From a virus, in IMG/VR virus record IMGVR_UViG_3300037342_000050, positions 1 through 28,956 of that record: a DNA stretch of 28,956 nucleotides. One strand, written 5' to 3'. The notes under the pieces were generated by a model that saw only the letters and a list, made by a program, of their open reading frames with translations, was not told the DNA's origin and ran no database searches. The position numbers and the translations under genes were made by a program. Positions 28,887 to 28,956 of the stretch are shown one piece after another. The first letter of the stretch is position 1. Every line of letters begins with the position of its first letter.

Positions 28887-28956
28887 TTAGAATTTGGGTT
28901 TCCCCTTCAGCTTCCTGCTGTCACGCGCCGGCGCATCCGGCGAGATGGTGAAAGTC
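28887..28956 (-). CDS. C-terminal end of a minus-strand gene
   Basis: The minus strand is open from the right edge to TAA (complement of 28887-28889). The 22 visible residues end in a basic run (Arg-Lys-Leu-Lys-Gly-Lys-Pro-Lys-Phe). The start lies outside the window, so no function can be given. Confidence 0.45.
   Translation of the reverse strand, partial: TFTISPDAPARDSRKLKGKPKF

Overview
The window looks like part of the genome of a tailed bacteriophage (or a prophage of one), from an uncultured or poorly known lineage. The support is a probable N4-gp56/DUF4043-type major capsid protein with a scaffold-like gene before it, two connector-like genes, several giant low-complexity fibre genes, a RusA-type resolvase, a Fe-S nuclease and an SF2 helicase. 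Genes are packed with ATGA or 1-nt junctions and no host housekeeping gene is seen. The DNA is clearly GC-rich except for a less GC-rich stretch near 27.3-28.8 kb. The host cannot be named. Terminase, portal, DNA polymerase, integrase and endolysin are not visible and presumably lie outside the window.

Layout. (1) 2-5911, plus strand: a replication/recombination operon (coiled-coil protein cut by the window edge, three small unknowns, PD-(D/E)XK nuclease, RusA-like resolvase, helicase) that ends in an FkbM-type methyltransferase and a small zinc protein. (2) 18463-5904, minus strand: scaffold-like protein, major capsid protein, connector-like proteins, two repeat-bearing fibre proteins, a Sec-signal protein, a glycosyltransferase, a class I methyltransferase, and three small membrane or unknown proteins. 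A clear intrinsic terminator lies at 6700-6727. (3) 18567-25133, plus strand: a second appendage operon (724-aa modular protein, 198-aa fibre-like protein, 660-aa Ser/Thr mucin-like protein, a glycosyltransferase and a Gly/Pro-rich protein). Operons 2 and 3 diverge from a roughly 100-bp control region at 18464-18566 with mirrored -10-like boxes and operator-like repeats. (4) 26601-25106, minus strand: a GT9-like glycosyltransferase and a small coiled-coil protein. (5) 26602-28956: an accessory region with two stretches of unusually dense secondary structure (26694-26996 and 27484-27701), small basic, membrane and zinc-ribbon proteins, and the 3' end of a minus-strand gene.

Two themes stand out. 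First, three glycosyltransferases and two methyltransferases sit among very large Ser/Thr/Asn-rich surface proteins, one of them translationally coupled to the mucin-like gene, so the phage may glycosylate its own appendages. Second, the region after 26.6 kb has two candidate structured RNAs: a 303-nt element closed by a perfect 15-bp terminal helix, and a 218-nt array of five stem-loops in which two hairpins with different stems share the same 7-nt loop. Start codons also rarely have a clear Shine-Dalgarno and are preceded by C in 18 of 29 cases that I tallied by eye, suggesting unusual translation initiation. Functional calls rest on motif recognition without database searches.
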